Positions 22,501 through 35,850 are shown, numbered from the stretch's first letter. The stretch is 64,000 nucleotides of DNA from Heligmosomoides polygyrus polygyrus (GCA_947396885.1 OX377206.1:6338658-6402657), one strand, 5' to 3'. The notes: generated from the sequence alone by a model not told the origin. A program made the numbers and translations.

Positions 22501-25500
22501 GTGGATACAAAACATGTGAAGGCATCGAAGGTTGCTGGCATTCCTCGAAGACATCTGACCTCTGGCAGAAACAAGGCCTCCTAGTACGGTATCGTTCCAA
22601 CCGTAGCTTTTATCACAGTTGTGAACAACATGAGCAATGAACTTAGGTCTCAGTCGATCGACTCAAACGTCCGCGAAAACAGTCAGCTGATGAATGTCAG
22701 AAACCGATAAGAGTAAATCTTGAGTGCCCTCAGTGTAGACGAGGGTCCCGACTGGATGTTGCACTCCCCACACTATTTAGAGTCATCGCATGGGCCGCTA
22801 TTTCGCAATAGATCGTCCACTGCTTCGTTTGCACCGCTGTAATTCAACAGCACCGAGTTCTTCACTCTCTTGAAGGCTTTTGATGCTATTGTGTTCTTCA
22901 GAAGGAAGTGTCTATGGTTTGTGTATTCTAGATGCGCACAGTCTAGGCAGTTTTCGCTCCTTTTTGACTGGAAATGGAGGAACAGGTGCTACCGGAAAAG
23001 GGCTATGTGGTATCCCGAATGGCGGTACTTCAGTGTGTTTCATGTGCAACTTCTATTTCAACTAATTGAGGTCAGCAGCTGTTTACTGCCTTTCCTATCG
23101 ACCTGATTTTCAGCACAGTAGCAAAAGTCTGAAGCGTATTTCAGAACGGCAAGCATCCTTATCGCATTGCACCATTTGCGCATTATGGAAAAGAGTTAGT
23201 TGCTGTTGAATGAGATTCGAGAATGTGTCTGCGATGCTGTGAGGAACTGAAGATAAGGGTTTAGAGGTAAGATGACTCCTCGTGCTCTGGTTTTCCTAGT
23301 TGTGTCATCCGAAGATTCTCAATTTAGCATGAGTTCAAGACTACCTGATCCACGGTTGATGTCGTCAAAGTCGTATCCAAATCGATGGGAATCCAAAGTG
23401 ACCGAGTCAGCAAGACAAGATGATCTTCACCAGAAGGCAACGATCAAGGTATTGTGTACCATTTTCATATAAAATTAGGCGATTGTCGAATCATATTAGG
23501 CGCTTGTCCGAGCAGGCATGACGGTTTGGAAATCAAACTGAACACCTTCCAAAGTAAAGCAAGCTTCTTTTGCATTATAGACTCTCAGAGAAATCTGGAA
23601 TACAGTTCTGTTCAAGGAAGACGTAGTGTGTTTTGAACGTTTCAATTCAACTGCCCAATGAACGCACTCTACGAAAGTTTATTTTAAAAAAAAAGAACAG
23701 TGAATCGAATTTTGCTTCAAAGTGCAGAAAGAGGCAATCAATTGGTTAATTCAATGAAGAGGTCGAGCCATGCGCTCGGTTAGATCGTCGCGATATTTAG
23801 TGAATTGATAGGTAAAAAGGCATCTTTACAACAGTTTGTTGAAAGAAAGAAGCATTTACACTGTCAGCCAAACGAATGCCGCGACGATCTTGTTGAGTGC
23901 ATGGCGCAATCTCTTCTTTAAATAACTCAATAATTGTTGTCTTTCTGCGTCTTAAAACGTTTGAGTTCATTGATTGTTCTTTTAAAATAAAATTCTTATA
24001 AAGTTTCACAGTGTGATTATAATTTATTGGGCAGGTGAATTGAAATGTTTAAAAGTAAATAGCACTAGGCTGTATTTGAGCAAACAATTATTCTAATCGT
24101 CTCAGATAGTCTTCATTCTATTATGGAAAGAGCTCGTTTTGATTTGAAAGATGTTCAGTTTGATTTCGAAGGCGTTAAGCTTGCTTAGAAGTGTTCAGTT
24201 TGATTTGAAAGCGCCCCGTTCGACGTAAAAAGGGTAGGTGCTGGTTCGAGTCCTGCCTGGCGCAAGATTTTTGATAGTAACAAAACATCCTGCAACAACG
24301 TAAAAATGGTACATTGAGCAAGATACTTAGGAGACTGAGTAGTTTTCGTCATTTTGGATTTCTGACCACAGACGTGATCGGGTCCTGCGTCTCAGCGATG
24401 CCTTCTATTATATTAAGCCTTGCCATTTACCACATATGAACTGCAACTTAACCCATCTGGGGAGGGAGGTGCTCTGGAGGGTAATACAGTAATTGTCACA
24501 GGTATTGAGGCACCTTGGAATTGTTGTTTGAAAATGTTTGAAGAATTATGTTAGAAAAACTTTGTCAGGTGCATCAGGTGTATCATACGTATAAATGCAC
24601 CCACACCCACTTTTTTTGAGCACATGAACTTTAAATTGTAAGTTCACTACAGAAGAGAAGGTAAAACGATTTTGCAACCGTAGATCTGTGGCTTTAGCGC
24701 CCGTTTATACTTCGACGCCGATCGAAGCGACGCCACGTATTATGGCCAAATTGATCGGGCGACACGATCGATCAATTTGACCACAGTACATGCCATGGCG
24801 TCGCTCGGCGTCGGAAGTATAAACCAAGCCTTGGAAAAGGAGGGGCGAGGGCGCTCCATACTCCTAAACCGGGAGCTCTTCTACCTAATGGAGCGAACTC
24901 TTTTTTACAGTCTTGATGTAGGTATGAACGTGCTTAATGTTGTTGTTTCTTTTGCTTCTGTACAAAAGCAGGGTCAGGTGGACTCCTGGTTGTGGGCATT
25001 TGTTGAACTTCATACACTTACAGAGTTTGATGAATTCTTATTGTAGGAACGTGCAACTTGTGTGATGTAAACGCTTTTTTTTCTTCATTCAAATGACATC
25101 TTCTGCACGAACAAGCTTTCAGCATTGCACCCTCACATCCGATCAGATGACCCCTTCTCAAAACGAGTACCGAGCCCAGTTTTCAGGTGCGGTTTTCTAA
25201 TCACAGTTATACTCTTGTCGTGGTTCGAACTATTTCTTGCTTATTGTACTGGTTTCCGGGAAGAATTCTGTAATAGAGAGAATATCGACAGCCAACTGGC
25301 TAAGGAATGACTGCTGCAGGATGATAATTATAGCTCGCTGGTAGTCATCTTCCCCTGTTAAGTATAGCGACCCACGCAGGAATGACAGGGCTAGAGTCAG
25401 AACGTCATCAACCACACGTGAACTGAGCTCTGGACTTTGGATAGGAACAATGACTCGCGATGGCCAGCAGATGAAAAACTCAGTGTTTAGTGGCCAGACA

Positions 25501-26209
25501 AGTTTGGTGCCAATTCTCAGTCTCCGGAGAGGTGCAAGGCTTGACTGGCCTGGGCGGGACTTGAGCCAAGGACACGTATAGGATGCACGCGACAGCTGGC
25601 ACTTCCTCCAACTGCGCTCCACGCGCTCCAGGTGGACAAAAATCATCGCCCAATCATCACATATGGGGATTTGTGGTGCTAACCAGGTGTATGATATCTA
25701 TTTCAAATTTTCGGCCGAATTTTACGGGCGACGGTAGGTATGGCTGAGTAACGCTGTTGAGGCCATCATCATCGATTCCGTCCACACTTCGCCTATGGAG
25801 ACCATTTATGCCGATCGGAAATATGATATCTATTTTCAAGATTTAGGCGATTATGGTAGGCGAGGGTGGGTATGGGTAACGCTATCTACGCCCGTAGGAT
25901 CATTCTTTCCGTTTAGACTGTCCAACCAACGTATTTTCCAACCCTCTTAAGATGTAAATTAGAGAGGGTAGAATTGAAAATTTAGGGAAGTAAGATCACA
26001 GTCGTGGTCAGCACCCAACAATAACAAAAAACGCATTTTTCTTCTCATAGTTGTAATAAATCCCCCTTCATACGGTTGTTTATATTCGAAGGTACATTGG
26101 GAGGTTATGTCGGAGCCTTCCTTATTGATTAATGAACTCTTGTGATCGATCTAGTTGGCTTTCGAGTTGCCGCTCCTCGCAACAGCTTAAGATATATGAT
26201 TGTGTGTAT

Positions 26210-27218
26210 CAGGGATGAGGGGATAATGAAATTTCGAAACCCGGATAACGGATAGTTTTGCCTGAAAATGGCCGGATAACGAACAAACAAAAAATAAAAC
26301 TCGTCTAAAATAGCTCTAATTTTAGCGGCAGATCAGGAGTTGAGGCACTGTTAATTTATAAGCCATCCCTAGACATTTTCATAGTTTTTTTTTACGTAGT
26401 GCGGTCGCCGCATTAGCGACACTGCACGGGATTTTCTGCCCATCTGCAGGAAGATAATCTAACACCGCCTTTCTCCTGTTTGCAGGGGGTTGCCTCTCTT
26501 GTTTTATTTATCAGCCGTCTAGTTCTTTCTTCCAAGTAAAGCTGCTGAAAAATGGAATGGCCCTTGGAAGAGCAATTCTCCCGACGTCTCTTGACTTTTC
26601 CATGCTATGAAGAAGGCGGGAGACGTCCAGCTGCATAAAGTCCACATAATAAGCTGGATCTTACACCATGATAAGAACGGTTATTGTTATTGCTGCTCGA
26701 TAGCATCCTATGATCCAAGCTACTTAAACTTGCAATTATCTGGGATGGATGCAATACCACCAACATCGAGTAGTATCAGGCCCTATAGTTCGCTCATAGC
26801 GGTTTCTATTCCTTCTTGATGTGCAAATGAGTAGCGATGGAGGAACAGTTCTATGTCTAGTAGGCCTCATAGATGCAGGGTTCATTTTAGCGACTCTGGA
26901 ACGATATATGTTGGGTATCTTTGAAACTACGTAACTTGTTCCCAAGCGAGGAAATGCCTCGATTAACCCTTCTGGATTTTGAATGACTTCTGTCGTTTCT
27001 GATGACCACTCTTACGGTCGTGAAGGATCATCTACATACTCCTCCCACCACCACGTTCAAACGTAGTAGTCGTCTAAATTGTTGTTCGTTATCCGGCAAA
27101 AATTCGTCGGATAACGAACAACAAACCGGATAGGTCAACCCCGCCCCTCCCCCCCCCCCCCCATCCTCCCCGGAAACCGGACAACGGATAACGAATACGG
27201 CTAATCCGCTCATCGCTG
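26210..27218. mobile_element. Complete non-autonomous hAT-like element (copy 2)
   Basis: Same element, same ends and target duplications as 10772-11775. The visible length difference comes mainly from a longer C run near 27150. Confidence 0.82.
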
Positions 27219-27274
27219 CTGTGTATGTTGATATCCATGTCGGTATACAATTCGTGCGTTTAAGGTGGAATTCT

Positions 27275-27451
27275 AACGCAGCTCGAAGTGCAATGGAAGT
27301 ATTTCAGCATCAAAATCACCTCATCTACGTGCATTCTAGACGGGATGACGAGGGATTCCTTTCTCATGGTGGAACATCACCGTATGCTTCTTTATTAAGC
27401 CGGATAGCGCAGTCGTTCGTTGATCATAGGACTTCCTTAGAAGATTTTTTG
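27275..27451 (+). CDS. Candidate exon, unrecognised (copy 2)
   Basis: Same as 11832-12008, with one G/C change near 27408 (GGGCAG to GCGCAG, Gly to Ala). The GTAAGT donor is retained. Confidence 0.28.
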
Positions 27452-28745
27452 GTAAGTAAGCCGTATTCACCATTCGAGACTTATTGGTGTTCACTATGTC
27501 GTTCAATATCTTCAGGAAATCTCATGTTTTTATTAAGTTCATGGTGGCCTATAGTAATGCCTAATTAGCAAATCTTCTATTAACCCCTATTTGGTCGGTG
27601 GTCACCTTAGCGAGTACATGGAGGTGAGATATTTTTGGTTTATAAAGGTTTCATTTTGTAGGCGAAGTCGTACATTTCACTCAGTATAGATATATTTAGG
27701 TTCTCCGAGGAACTTCAGCTTGAACCACTGAGTTTCATCACATATTTCTAGGAACAAGCTCAGCTTAAAGGTGGGTTTAATGTCTCATAATGTTCATGTA
27801 TGTCCTCTGCTTCCACGCCTCCTAATCTTACTGCTTTAATGTTCAGTACTGTAAATCAGGATGCGTTCACTTCAGAATTATTGCCGTTTTTTCTTCGATT
27901 AATCAGGAGCATACGTCTTTGTTTTGTATCATTCTACGGTAGGGTTTTACCCTTGTGTTCACTACCCATTTGTGAAAAACCCCTCTTTAATGCGCCTCGA
28001 AAGAAGTTTCTTTTAGATATTCGGTTTGAAACACTGTGTCAAAATCGATGGGTATTGACGTGGCCCTCGTTGAGCAACGGTCCTTTTTTGCAGTGTTTCT
28101 GAGATCAATAAGGGCAAGAACTCGAGCAAAATTAGTCTCCCATTCCATATTTTAAGGTGAAATTTAACACAGTTGCTTGCTTGACCAACATCTACTTGAG
28201 AGGCTTACATGCCTGAATGATAGGACGGCAAACGATACACTTGTATATCGATTAGGCAGCGGGATGATCAATACTGATGTAAGCACATACATTCTCGCCA
28301 TGTTGAAGGATATGGCTTAACGGTATTTACCCGTTTCCTCTGCTTTTTAGAAGAAATCAATGCGCAGATCACAATTAGTAAAATAAAGGGCTGAGGTTGA
28401 AGGCAGCGTTTTTAATGGTATGTAACGAAATTAAATTGAGGGCAAATGTAATGTAATGGGATGTAGAGCCAACTGTTGTGCAACTGCAGCATTTTCGCCA
28501 GTCGCACTGGCACAGATTTCTTGAAGTACATCGCACTCAATACGATTGTTTATACTCGAGGGACCGCATGGAGAGGTTCTGTCCAAGCATTCAACATCGA
28601 TTAAGCGACTCTTATGATCGATATCGTTGGGTTTTGAGTTACTGCTCCTCGCATCAGCTGAAGATATATGATCATGTTTAGGTTGAAATCTACAGAATCA
28701 AGAATTTCTCTTCGTATACATATAGTGCTCTTCAGTTGCAGTCCT

Positions 28746-28916
28746 AACGCAGCTCGAAAACAATGGAAAGTGATTCAGCGTCGAACTCATGTCATCTACG
28801 TACAGTCTGGATGGCGAGAAATTGTTTCTCATGTTGGACAATCGCCGACTACTTCTTTATTGAGCTGGATAGTGCAGTCGTTCGTTGATGATAGGACTTC
28901 CTTAGAAGATTTTCTG
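28746..28916 (+). pseudogene. Paralogue of the candidate exon (copy 2)
   Basis: Same as 13331-13501 with a few substitutions. The donor position again lacks GT. Confidence 0.28.
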
Positions 28917-29689
28917 ATGCGTAAGTCGTATTTACCATTTGAAGCTTTTTGTGATCACTACATATGTTGCAGAAACAGTGGCTAAATACGTGCAATATTT
29001 TCAGGAAATCTCATGCCTTTGTTATGTTCATGGTGGCTCATCATGTCTAAATCGCGAGTCTTTCATTACCCCGATTTGTTCGGAGGACATCTTAACGAGG
29101 TGTGAGATTTTTGGTTTCACCTCCGGCCCGCGGAGGACTGGGGCGCGGGTTCAGTTGTTTGAGCCATGGCGCTAAGTAGATCACAATGTAAGACAAATGT
29201 TATGCAGCTCTTGTGTGTCCTACCCCTGTGGTGACTAAAGCGCCACTATGTTTGACAACGAAAGGAAAACTGAAGGTTCATCCTCTGCAAGGGCTATACG
29301 TATATAAAGAATTTATATAATAGGATAGAGAGGACCTTTATTTCCAATTTACGAAGAGGAACAGCCTTATGTTGGGTTTGTTTTCCTTTCCTAGCGGTGC
29401 GCCTCCTCACCCCCCCCCCCCCGACTGGGATAGATATATGTATTAACATTATTCGTGTGCTACTAGAGTTAATGCAACATTGTTGTTCAAACTTGTGTCT
29501 TTTATTGTGTCTAATGACGAGAGAAAGTCTTTCAGAGTTGCAATGCTGTTACAGCAAGTCAGATAACGCTATCCGAAAGTGCATACCGACTCTAGTCTAC
29601 AGGTACGGTTTCATCTGACGCAATTTTGTAACCACGTATGTACATACATGGTTCCACCATGTTTCTCACCATTCCTTCTTTACGGTAAG

Positions 29690-29884
29690 GGCTTCCAGGA
29701 GGAATTCTGTAACAGTGGGGATACCCACAGCCGACTGGAAGATCGACGTGGAGCGCAGGGTGGTAATCATCTTCCGCTGTTAACTACACCAACCCACGCC
29801 GGAATGCCAGAGTTGGAGTCAGAACGTCATCAGCAGAGATCCAGCAGGACAAGAGCGAGGAACAACCCAGGGAAATTGAACAAG
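29690..29884 (+). pseudogene. Broken copy of the 14259 candidate exon
   Basis: Same segment as 14259-14454, with a one-base deletion near 29834 that shifts the frame and a lost GT donor at 29885. Both lesions are seen directly by comparing the copies. Confidence 0.4.
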
Positions 29885-30475
29885 GAATGCGTGTCGTAGA
29901 TTATGTCCATAGTTTTCTTCTTTTGGTCTGTGAAGAACCTTATTAAATGTTTAAAACTGCCGCCTTCGTAGCCTTTCCTCCTGAGTTTCGCTGATAGTTT
30001 TCAGCATAACTGTATATACCGGTATAAGAAAGCATCGCGATTTGGCACGTCAGTGTAGCTATCCATCGACTCTGGCCAAGAAGTTGTTTCGTATGGCCTG
30101 AACGCCAACAGAAGTTGAAGATCGATTTGAAAAGCACACAGGAAGTAGCTCTTCTTACCTACGGAGCAAGAAATTCCCATAGAGCGTCGTCAATGTGGCG
30201 ACTGCACTATATTTCGAAAACAACATTAAACTGATAAGGAATGCCTTATAATTTAAAAATGCCTGAACTCGTGACCTGCTGGTAAAAATGGACCAAATTA
30301 AATGCAGTTTTGTTTTTGCTGTTCGTTCGTTATCTGTCGTTTCGTTATTCCGCCTTTTCGGACAAAATTTTCCGTTAGCCGTTATCCGGGTTTCAACATT
30401 TCGTTATCCGCTCATCCATGACTCGTTTGAGAAGAAGCCACCTCATCAAGTGTAATGGCAGAGCAATGCTGAAAG

Positions 30476-30865
30476 TCTATATGTTGTTACAGGATGTTTT
30501 GTTGCGATCAAAGCTCTCGCGCCAGGCGGGACTCGAACCCGCATCTTCTGCTTTCGGGGCAGCGATGTTCGCCTTACACCACCTTAAAGCATTGTACTAG
30601 TAAGGTCTTCAGCTTAACCGGTTCCATGCTGATATCAGCGGCCGGCCCATCCCCGTATCACGGGTGGGTGCTGACAGACCTGGAGGATATCGCGGATGTT
30701 ACGTGCGGTCAAACAGCGCCGGTGGTGTAAGGCAAACATCGCTGCCCGGAAAGCAGAAGATGCGGGTTCGAGTCCCGCCTGGCGCAAGTTTTGATCGCAA
30801 CAAAACATCCTGTAACAACATGTAGCCTCACTACCAGCCGCTCCAGGCTTAAGCAAATGTGTTAA
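30476..30865. mobile_element. Copy-2-specific insertion: inverted pair of tRNA-derived SINEs
   Basis: Absent from copy 1, where CTGAAAGC (15039) continues directly to TTTTGCTGTAAAGATC. The insertion holds two tRNA-like sequences in opposite orientation, 30519-30590 (minus) and 30716-30785 (plus), each followed by a TTTGATCGCAACAAAACATC tail. About 110 bases of other DNA separate them. The tail also occurs after the tRNA-like fragment at 8815. Confidence 0.8.
30716..30785 (+). other. tRNA-like sequence (pseudo-tRNA or SINE head)
   Basis: Folds as a 70-base cloverleaf: 7-bp acceptor GCGCCGG/CTGGCGC with one G-U pair, D stem GTGT/ACAT, anticodon stem CTGC/GCAG, T arm GCGGG-TTCGAGT-CCCGC. The A and B boxes are intact. 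The anticodon loop CCGGAAA gives GGA (Ser), but position 33 is C instead of U and the long variable arm of serine tRNAs is missing. A working tRNA is therefore unlikely. The minus-strand partner has a GCTTTCGGG loop region and no matching 5' acceptor strand. Confidence 0.6.
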
Positions 30866-31466
30866 ATGCTGAGAGCTTTTGTCGTAAAGATCATCTGACT
30901 TGAATAAAAAAAAGTTGTACATCACGCACTATACACGTTTGTGTAGTAGGAATTCATCAATTCTGAATGTATGAATCTGAACGAGAGTCTACAACCAGAG
31001 GTCCACCCTAACACTGCTTTTGTACAAAAGCAAAAAACGTTCGGCACAGTCAACTGACATCATAAATGTAGTAATTGGTCCGTCCAATTAGGTCTGTCAC
31101 GGCCAGAGCAGAGATCCCAGGATGTAGCCCCCCGCTGATCCCCTCCACCTGTGATTTTACAATTTAAAATTTACGTACTCAAATAAAAGTGGGGTAGATG
31201 TGTCCATACTTTTGATACACCTGATCCACCCGAAAAAACTGCTTTACTAACATAATTCTTCGAAAATTTCCAAACACCGGTTCCAAGGTGCCTCAATACC
31301 TGTGATACACATGACCTCATCTAAATTCCGACCACCAATCTGCGCGCGTGTGACCACGGCGCGCGCAATGCAAGGCGCCCCACTTATATGGGCGGAAACC
31401 TCTACGGTATTTGCGGCCGTCCGCAGCATCGCGGGCGTATAAGGCATCGCAACCCATGAGCGAGTA

Positions 31467-31973
31467 TAGCGCCTTGGGGTTAGCGCGCTCTAATCGAACG
31501 CCGAGTTTGAATTGCGCGCGTCGCGGTCGGATTAGTGGTCGGAATTTGGGCGACATCAACACGCAGTGTATAACCCTCCAAAGCAGCTCCTTCCGCCGAC
31601 GGATCCAGAAGATCTGGATGTCATAATTCTTTGTGTGTGTTTGCCGTACACAACTGCTTGCAGATACTATTCCATATTCCACGTTGAAGTACCTTGGATC
31701 TTGGGATGCTATGGAGCAGCCGTTAATGCGGCGACTGCAAAACGTATGAAAACACTACTAAAATGTCTAGAAATGGCTTATAGATTAAGTGTTTTTAGCC
31801 CTGATCTGTTGTTGAAATTAATGCAATTTAAAACGAGTTTTAATCCTTGTTGTTTGTTCGTTATCCGTTTTCCGTTATCCGGCCATTTTCGGACAAAATT
31901 ATCCGTTATCCGGCATCCGGTTTTCAAAATTTCATTATCCGCTCATCCCTGATCGCCACCCATGAGCGAGTGT
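31467..31973 (+). repeat. 507-bp partial re-duplication at the copy 2/copy 3 junction
   Basis: The first 320 bases or so of the unit occur twice in a row here, starting at 31467 and again at 31974. The first of the pair runs into a hAT-like terminus ending at 31951, followed by ATCGCCACCCATGAGCGAGT, which nearly repeats the sequence at 31446 upstream. The second of the pair switches to other sequence after the CGTTATCCGTTTT motif, as in copy 1. This looks like a slippage or unequal-exchange scar at a unit boundary. Confidence 0.85.
31615..31951 (-). mobile_element. hAT-like element fragment with intact terminus at the copy 2/3 junction
   Basis: Carries the family's interior block and the full CCGTTATCCGGCC ... 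CATTATCCGCTCATCCCTG terminus at 31951. It is the untruncated version of the fragment at 133-405 and 32106-32378. Confidence 0.7.
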
Positions 31974-32487
31974 AGCGCCTCGGGGCTAGCGCGCTCTAAT
32001 CGAACGCCGAGTTTGAATTGCGCGCGTCGCGGTCGGATTATTGGTCGGAATTTGGGCGACATCAACACGCAGTGTATAACCCTCCAAAGCAGCTCCTTCC
32101 GCCGACGGACCCAGAAGGTCTGGATGTCATAATTCTTTGTGTGTGTTTGCCGTACACAACTGCTTGCAGATACTATTCCATATTCCACGTTGAAGTACCT
32201 TGGATCTTGGGATGCTGTGGAGCAGCCGTTAATGCGGCGACTGCAAAACGTATGAAAACACTACTAAAATGTCTAGAAATGGCTTATAAATTAACAGTGC
32301 TTTAAGCCCTGATCTGTTGTTGAAATTATTGCAATTTAAAACGAGTTTTAATTCTTGTTGTTTGTTCGTTATCCGTTTTCACTTAGAAGTTAGAAGGCAT
32401 CACTGAGACGTAGAACCCTATTGCGTTTATGTGGTCAGAAATCCAAAATGAGGTAAACTGTTCAATTTTCAAAGCATCTTGCTAACT

Positions 32488-33323
32488 ATACCGTTTTCAT
32501 GTCAAAGTGGACACTTTCGAATCAAATAGTACATTTCTAAACAAACCGAGATCAAAATGAACATCTTCCAAATCAAAACCAGCTTTCTTCCACATTAGAG
32601 TGAAGACCAACTGAGAAGAACAGAACAATTGTTTGTTAGAACTCAGTACGACTTTCTTTTAAATATGCGCAATAAGTGAACAAACTGTTTGGAATTTCAT
32701 GAAAATTTCACTTTTCAAGAAAAAAATGAATTCAATCTTGTTTCAAAACTCGGAAAGGCAGCAACTACTGAGTTATTTAAGGAAGAGGCGGCGCCATGCA
32801 CTTGACTAGATCGTCTCGACGTTCATTTAATTCACAGCGTAAATGTTGCGTTCTTGAAACAGCGATGTGACGATTCGTTTCTATAGCCGTCCTTGTTGAA
32901 CCTCTTCCGTACGTCTCACTGCACACAAACAGAAGTTTCTCGTTCAGTCAAATAAATATCGCGACGATGTGGCCGAGCGCATGGCACGACCTTTTCGTTC
33001 AATAAACTAAATGATTGCTGGCTTTCTACACTTCAAACTGCAAAAAACAAACTTCAATTCATTCTTTCTACCTAATAGATTTTCATAAAATTTCATGCAG
33101 TGTGCTCGTCTGTTGGGCGTCTGAATTAAAACGTTTAAAAAACTCACACTACTTTTTCTTCGGGCAAGATATTATTTCAGATTTCTCGGAGTGTCTAATG
33201 TAACGCAAAAGAACTTGCTTTACTTTGGGACGTGTTCAGATTGATTTCAAAGTTGTCAAGCCTGCTCGGTCAAGCGTCCAATATGATTCAAAAAGTGTCC
33301 GATTTGACATGAAAGTGGTGCAC
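32488..33323. repeat. Large fold-back element A (copy 3)
   Basis: Same element as at 515-1350 and almost identical to it in both arms. The visible differences are single bases (for example near 33040 and 33170). Confidence 0.75.
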
Positions 33324-34209
33324 TATACCTGGATCGCTGCCTTCTGGTAAGTATCACGTTACGTTTCTGATCCGGTCACTTTCAATTACCTCAAATTGTT
33401 TACGACATTGAGGTCGTGATCAAGTAGTCTTTAATTCACCTAAATTTAGAATCTTCAGACAGCAGAATAGGAAAACAGAAATGCCAAGGATCATCATACC
33501 TCCAATCTCTAGGCGAGTGAAAGATTTGGTGCTGTTGAATTACAGCGATCCAGTCGAAGCAGAAGACAATCAAATTTCCCATCATCTGACATTGAATAGT
33601 GTGAGGAGTGCACAGGATTTGCAGGGTTTCCATCCGGGACCCTCGTGTACATTACGGGAGCTCAACATCCACCTCATTGATTTCTAACATTCATCAGCAG
33701 GCTGCCCTCAGACTATCCAAAGTCAGATGATGGGAAATTTGATCGTCTCCTGCTTCGACTGGATCGCTGTAAGATTTTGACATTTTCAGATTTTGACTTC
33801 GTCTGAGACTTACGTTGCTAGCTCATGTTTTTCAAAATTTGTGAGAAAGGCCACGGTTGGTACGATGCCTAATTAGGAAGCGTGGTTTCCGCCAGAGGTC
33901 ATATCTCTTCAAGGAACGGCCTGTTGTCGGAGACAGTGTTACGCGAGCTGCTACGCACTGCGTAGCAGCCCGCGCAGCACAGCGTCGCCGACACGTCGCC
34001 GAAGCATAACGTACGCCTCGGGTAGATCTGCGCTCCACCCACACGACCAAAACAACAGTGGTAGAACTGAGTAAGTAAGCTGGGGTGCTTCCCTAGGACA
34101 GATCCGGTCGTCCAAACTGTTCGTGTGTTCGTGTTGCTCGTGTTCTGCTACGGAGCTTTACAGTTCGCAATGTTTTTTCAAGTTTTGCAGGAGTAGCGAG
34201 ACATACTAA

Positions 34210-34317
34210 ATGAGCAATCAGATTATCATCCCCACTCCAAGAAATGAAGAAGAACTGTGGCAAGTGCTCAACGACGTGTTGCACATAATGCTCGACGAGA
34301 TCGACTTCTGGCGACGG
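34210..34317 (+). CDS. Small unrecognised protein, exon 1 (copy 3)
   Basis: Identical to the exon in copies 1 and 2, although the DNA just upstream (33490-34050) is the most diverged part of this copy. It retains the TTTTGCAG acceptor and GTATGC donor. One extra base relative to copy 1 follows in the intron (near 34376). Confidence 0.62.
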
Positions 34318-34558
34318 GTATGCCTCAGACGTTCATAACCGTACGACACATCACAGTGTTGCCTAGGCCTGATTGCAATCCCTGCGAAGTTTTGCGGCAT
34401 TGCACCGCGACCTGTTCCTATCAGTGGGGCGTGCGTCTCGACCAAGATGGGAACCAGGGGTGTGCGTCGGACTGCAGGCGCTAACTTTTTAAAGATTTTT
34501 TTAGCGACAATTGTTCGTTATATTTCGCTAAACAACGTTGTCTTCACACTGCTGTTTC

Positions 34559-35001
34559 ACCAGGAGACCATCTCAACGGTAGGTCGGAACTGTATATGGG
34601 CAGAATCGCCTCTCTCTGGGAAGCAACAACATGCAAATATCTTGGGCCCAGTACAACTATACGCAGAGTTAGGGACGACGCAAATTGGGCCGTTGGTGAA
34701 GTTAGCCCTATGCCTGCAGTGTGGGCTCATGTTGGCTGGAAACAGCGATGGCGATGGTGGCGCAGTGGGTAGAGCGGCGGCGTAATCCCCATAATCGCTG
34801 TTTCCAGCCAACTTGATTCGCCTTCCGCGTGGAGGCAGAGGGTGAACGCCGTCAACGGCCCAACTTACGTCGTTCCTAACTCTGCGCAGAGTTGTATTGG
34901 GGTCGAGATATTTGCATTTTCTTGCTTCCCAGAGAGAGGCGATTCTGCCCATATACAACACTTGGGCTGTTCTGACATACCGTTGAGATAGTCTCCTGGT
35001 T
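34559..35001. repeat. 440-bp fold-back element (copy 3)
   Basis: Same as 2600-3042, with a few single-base differences (for example near 34610 and 34683). Confidence 0.8.
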
Positions 35002-35850
35002 AGAAGAAAAAATTGCGCACAATGTTAGGTCAAACTAATGTGGTTACGTGAGATTTCGAGCTCTTCCGGCCATCAGTGGCGATAGATTACGCTGTCGCCG
35101 CCGTCGCTCGAGTCGCAGGCCGGAACTATATAATATAAACGGACGGTGGGGGCGAGCGACAGCTACAGCGCACGAGGATGAGTAGATTTCACAGCGACCC
35201 ACTCTGTTTATTCGAAGGGAAGCGCTCGAGTTCTCTCCAGTTGCCATCTTCAACCGAAAATGGTATGTGCGACATCTTGGTTGATTCCGGGTAATTCATT
35301 CAGCCGACACGGTAGCGGTAGGTGCTGAATCACGTTGCTCTCCTCTTCTCCGCCGCGCTAGCCGCCGTTCGTCGATAGACCCCGTTTAGACTTCGACGCC
35401 GAGCGGCGCGACGCCACGTATAGTGGCCATATTGATTGAGCGGCGCGGTCCATCAATTTGGCCACTTTACATGTCTATACGTTTAATGACAAGTATCTGC
35501 GGTGCGGTCTGCTAATGCGCAAACAGAAAGTTCCCGCGACGGCAATATTGATGTAGATCACCATTGCTTCCGCTGCCGTCACCAAACATCTTGCCGCAAA
35601 AGTGTGCGGCTGCGGCACAGCATTGCTCGACGCCGTTCGCGATTCTGCTTCCCTATGGATAGGGAAGGATGTGAACAGCGCCGCCGCTTTTCCGCAAAAG
35701 TTTGCGAAGGCCTTATCCGTTAAATATACATCCCTAATGAGAACATCGCCGAGGAGTGGTTCCACCTGCCGCAAAAGTAGCCGTGAGAACTGCTACTACA
35801 TTAACTTTGGCCATAAACATTCGTGAACTGCCAGAATAGTCACTTTTCAG

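Larger units (their letters stand above)
15667..31466 (+). repeat. Macro-tandem repeat unit, copy 2
   Basis: Second direct copy. From about 16250 to 27630 it is nearly base-identical to copy 1 (810-12190), differing by scattered single bases and 1-2 base indels. Before 16250 and after about 27650 it is clearly more diverged, with many indels. It lacks the hAT-derived fragment found at 133-405 in copy 1, having instead about 40 unrelated bases near 15801. It carries a private insertion of about 390 bases with tRNA-like sequences at 30476-30865. The poly-C run near 27150 is longer than in copy 1. Confidence 0.95.

Noticed and set aside
30716..30785. Functional tRNA-Ser (GGA)
   Set aside because: Cloverleaf and boxes are good, but C replaces U33, the long variable arm needed for tRNA-Ser is missing, and the inverted copy lacks the 5' acceptor strand. 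The shared tail points to a SINE.
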